Source: Helicobacter_D ganmani
Lineage (GTDB): Bacteria > Campylobacterota > Campylobacteria > Campylobacterales > Helicobacteraceae
DNA length: 64,000 nt
NCBI RefSeq assembly: GCF_965138225.1
Contig: NZ_CBCSAX010000001.1
Reading direction: 5' to 3' (one strand)
Shown here: positions 61,492-64,000 of the stretch, piece after piece
Layout: every line of letters starts with the position of its first letter
Position numbering within the stretch: position 1 is the stretch's first letter
Notes under the pieces: generated by a model
What the model was told of the DNA's origin: nothing
What the model saw: only the letters and a program-made list of their open reading frames with translations
The model's database searches: none
Position numbers and translations under genes: made by a program

Positions 61492-63084
61492 TTAAGCTTC
61501 TTGTGAGGCGAGATATTCCTCATAGCTTCCGCGAAAATCTACTACTTCGTTATTTTCTTTAAATTCAATAATACGATTCGCATACGCATCAATTAGCTCT
61601 CTATCGTGGCTTATGCAAAGTACATTTCCGCTGTATTTATAGAGTGCCTCGCCTAGTGCGATAATCGCCTCCAAATCCAAATGGTTGGTGGGTTCGTCTA
61701 GCACGAGGAAGTTTCCACCCTCTAGCATTAGCTTGCTAAGCATTATGCGGTGCTTCTCTCCTCCACTAAGTGCGCCGACATTTTTTTCTTGTTCCTCTCC
61801 ATTAAAGAGCATTCGCCCAAGTGCGTTACGAATCTCTCCCGCTTCCTTTTTTTTATCAAAACCTCTTAGCCATTCATAGAGTGTTTCCTCGCCCTTGATT
61901 TGCTCGGTAGTGTTTTGTGGAAAGTAGCCTCGCTCAATCGTTGCACCCCATTTGATGATTCCATTTTGGGGTTTAAGGTTTTCGCAAATTAGCTCACAAA
62001 AAGTTGTTTTTCCAATTCCATTGCGTCCGATGAGTGCAATTTTGTCTCCGGGCAGAATCGTAAGGCTAAGATTTTTTAAAATACACAAATCTCCATAACT
62101 AAAGGAGAGATTCTCAATATTTAAAGCTTCGTTTCCAATCGTGCGGTTGGGTTTAAAAACAATGCTTGGGTCGCGTCTGCTTGAAACTTCAAGGCTTTTA
62201 ATGTCAAGTTTGTCTAGCTGCTTTTGTCTGCTTGTGGCTTGTTTTGCCTTAGAAGCATTTGCAGAAAAACGCGCAATAAAGGATTCTAGCTCCTCTTTTT
62301 CTTTTAGTTTTTTGTTACGCTCCATTTCTTGTTGTTTAGCAATCAGTGTAGAGGCGATATACCAATCATCATAATTCCCACTAAATTCTCGCACGCTCTT
62401 GAAATCCAAATCCAAAATATGCGTGCAAACGCTGTTTAAGAAATGTCTATCGTGTGAGATAACAACAAGCGTTCCTTCGTGTCGTTTTAGTTGCTCCTCT
62501 AAGTAAGCAATCGCCCTTAAGTCAAGATTGTTTGTCGGCTCATCTAAAAATAAAATATCAGGCTTTGGAAACAAAACTTGCGCTAGGAGCACTTTAAATT
62601 TATCCCCGCCCGTGAGCGTTTTCATTAGCTCCTCGTGTTGTTTTGCTGGGAATCCCAAATCCTCCAAAATCTTTTCTATTTGCACATCGTATTCATAAGT
62701 AGGGTCTTCCTCCGCGCAAATCATCTCTAATTCACCCAAACGTTCATTAACACAATCACTAAAATCCCCTGCATTGTAGAGTGATTCCTTTTCTTTAATA
62801 GCGTCATAAAGTCGCTTGTTGCCAAAAAGAACGCAATCCTTAATGCTAAAATCCTCAAAAGCAAATTGATTTTGTCCCAAAACACCAAGTCTTGCATTGG
62901 GGTCAAAAGCAATGTCGCCACTTGTGTGTTCAATCTCTCCGCTAAGGATTTTTAAAAAGGTAGATTTTCCTGCACCATTTGCGCCAATAAGTCCATATCT
63001 CTTACCCTTGTCCAACTTTAAATTCACATTTTCAAAGAGTTTTTTGGTTGCATATTGCATACCAAGTCCGGTAATTTGAACCAT
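61492..63084 (-). CDS. ABC-F family ATPase, YbiT-type
   Basis: 530 residues, two ABC domains without membrane helices. First: YGLIGANGAGKSTFLKIL, LTGGDKFKVLLAQVL, ILFLDEPTNNLD. Second: IALIGRNGIGKTTFCEL, LSGGEKHRIMLSKLM, LVLDEPTNHLD. The linker SFIARFSANASKAKQATSR and NQFAFEDFSIKDCVLFGNK closely match E. coli YbiT (also 530). ABC-F proteins act on the ribosome. Nine bases separate its stop from the adenylation gene start, so it may lead that operon. Confidence 0.9.
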   Translation of the reverse strand: MVQITGLGMQYATKKLFENVNLKLDKGKRYGLIGANGAGKSTFLKILSGEIEHTSGDIAFDPNARLGVLGQNQFAFEDFSIKDCVLFGNKRLYDAIKEKESLYNAGDFSDCVNERLGELEMICAEEDPTYEYDVQIEKILEDLGFPAKQHEELMKTLTGGDKFKVLLAQVLFPKPDILFLDEPTNNLDLRAIAYLEEQLKRHEGTLVVISHDRHFLNSVCTHILDLDFKSVREFSGNYDDWYIASTLIAKQQEMERNKKLKEKEELESFIARFSANASKAKQATSRQKQLDKLDIKSLEVSSRRDPSIVFKPNRTIGNEALNIENLSFSYGDLCILKNLSLTILPGDKIALIGRNGIGKTTFCELICENLKPQNGIIKWGATIERGYFPQNTTEQIKGEETLYEWLRGFDKKKEAGEIRNALGRMLFNGEEQEKNVGALSGGEKHRIMLSKLMLEGGNFLVLDEPTNHLDLEAIIALGEALYKYSGNVLCISHDRELIDAYANRIIEFKENNEVVDFRGSYEEYLASQEA

Positions 63085-63167
63085 ACGCTTACTTCCTACA
63101 AATAAAATTTTGAAATTTTAATTGAATTTTGCTTAAGGAATAGAATCTCTCTTTAAATTTCATTGTC

Positions 63168-63220
63168 AATGCGCTACCGCGTTATTGCAAGGTAGAGCGT
63201 AGCAAGAGGAGAAGCAATCT
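63168..63220. repeat. Degenerate dispersed palindromic repeat
   Basis: TCAATGCGCTACCGCGTTAT ... GAGAAGCAATCTAAAATC resembles the family at 17150, in the divergent gap 63085-63318. The gap also holds the control region of the frameshifted exported gene, with AAAAAGAG before its ATG. Confidence 0.5.
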
Positions 63221-63318
63221 AAAATCTTGCATTAAAGATAAATAAAAATGGAATCTTGAATAATGGCACACTTTTTGCTTAAGATTCTGCATGTCTTAAA
63301 TTTTAAAAAGAGTCAAAA

Positions 63319-63913
63319 ATGAGAAAATTTTTAAGTCTCGCGCTTGCTAGTGCTTTGAGTTGCGGAATCGCATTTGGTGCGGATAACTACACAACAGAGG
63401 GTAAAGAGAAAATTACGCGCAATGGTGTCAATATCTTTTTAGAACCAAATTCGCCCAACAAACAAAAATATTTAAGTGGTGAATTTGATAAGGCATTAGA
63501 GAAAATGAAAAAAGGCTATCAAGAAAATGCCAAAATTCAACCAAAAGCCTCCGCACCTTTGGTTACACAAGTATTAATTCTTGATGTTTGTTCTGGAAAA
63601 TATGGTGGCTGCGAATACATTAATGATAATCAAACTGAAACTGCATATGACCATGATGGAGTGCCATTCCAAGTTAATACAGGCGTTGATAGGTTATGGC
63701 GGACATAGCTATGATAGAGCAAAATTTGCAGGAAATGAGGCAATACAATTAGACTCCGAAGGAGTGGATTTAGATGGAGATAATATCGTAGATGGTTTTA
63801 TTGATTATTGGGATATTTCAAAGCCTAAAAATACTAATGGAACTTTTGAATTTACAGCTACATCTATCAACAATGCAGCAGTATCTAAATCTACTTCTAT
63901 TTACATTAAATAA
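63319..63913 (+). pseudogene. Exported protein with Ca-binding-like loop, broken by a one-base insertion
   Basis: ATG 63319 starts a signal peptide MRKFLSLALASALSCGIAFG and runs to a stop at 63706-63708 in ...VNTGVDRLWRT. The next frame continues at the same place as GYGGHSYDRAKFAGNEAIQL to a stop at 63911-63913. Removing the G near 63688 (GGCGTT-G-ATAGGT) fuses them to VNTGVIGYGGHSYDRAKF, about 197 residues. The end has DLDGDNIVDGFID, the D-x-D-G-D-x-x-x-D-G spacing of an EF-hand or dockerin-like calcium loop. Family unknown. It may be a pseudogene or sequencing error. Confidence 0.7.
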
Positions 63914-63921
63914 GGATTCCT

Positions 63922-64000
63922 ATGCAAGTTAATACAAATTCTTATGTGCGAGAAAATCCTCTTTTCCACCAAACAACACAAAACCAACAAGAGAGCGCAA
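63922..64000 (+). CDS. Start of an unknown gene (runs off the window)
   Basis: ATG 63922 preceded by AAGGA seven bases upstream; the frame reads MQVNTNSYVRENPLFHQTTQ and stays open to the window end (26 codons). It begins eight bases after the exported gene's stop, so it is probably its operon partner. No family can be told. Confidence 0.6.
   Translation, partial: MQVNTNSYVRENPLFHQTTQNQQESA

Overview
The window is AT-rich, densely coded DNA from a campylobacterotan, most likely a Helicobacter of the enterohepatic type. Reasons: the gene order ssb-rpsF-holA-rnr and hemC-fxsA-proS-hemA-ispB-(HP0241-like)-(HP0242/DUF2018) matches what I recall of H. pylori; RNase J carries the long basic N-terminal extension; and there are poly-G contingency tracts. 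Features I associate more with Campylobacter are also present: a type II secretion-like (Cts-like) operon, a pseudopilin, an iamA/iamB-like Mla locus, AnsB, and flagellin-glycan-type accessory genes. No tRNA, rRNA or CRISPR array was seen.

Layout. 1-4.6 kb: ssb (partial), rpsF, holA, rnr and an HDOD protein, all leftward. 4.7-8.3 kb: rightward ADP-heptose operon hldD-hldE-gmhA plus a Cys-rich unknown; gmhB lies apart at 23.4 kb. 8.3-8.7 kb: decayed DNA methyltransferase-HNH remnant. 8.7-12.2 kb: leftward secretin/PilO/PilN-like operon. 12.4-17.6 kb: gltS, queF, then an accessory patch with one nonsense-interrupted gene, one frameshifted lipoprotein, one intact lipoprotein and a repeat-rich intergenic block. 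17.6-23.9 kb: Dsb-like oxidoreductase, mlaEFD plus auxiliary lipoprotein, folB, bcp, a VUT/YhhQ transporter and gmhB. 24.1-32.8 kb: leftward phase-variable GT8 gene (OFF here) coupled to hemC, then the hem/pro/isp operon and hisD. 33.0-39.4 kb: CoA-binding protein, ilvA, a GT-C-like membrane protein, a pseudopilin, rsmA and rnj. 39.5-48 kb: SLAC1/TehA-like channel, ansB, an autotransporter, a serine recombinase inside perfect 20-bp inverted repeats, and a chemoreceptor. 48-56.6 kb: uvrB, two small proteins, priA, an HTH protein, a PepSY-like protein, metQIN and a small exported protein. 56.6-63.1 kb: leftward accessory operon of a YbiT-type ABC-F ATPase, a phase-variable adenylation/aminopeptidase-like fusion (ON here), formyltransferase, carrier protein and AAC(3)-like acyltransferase. 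63.3-64 kb: a frameshifted exported gene and the start of another gene.

How it fits together. Much of the accessory content concerns the cell surface: heptose for LPS, a GT8 transferase, a probable acyl/amino-acid glycan-modification cluster, an autotransporter and a secretin. Several of these look switchable: two poly-G tracts (G9 OFF, G12 ON) and a Hin-like invertible segment between the autotransporter and the chemoreceptor. Two 15-bp TGTGAT-N3-ATCACA palindromes sit at activator-like positions before ansB and the chemoreceptor gene. A dispersed palindromic repeat of the GATTGC...GCAATGAC type recurs in most longer intergenic gaps.

All family calls are from reading motifs and from memory of families; no searches were run.
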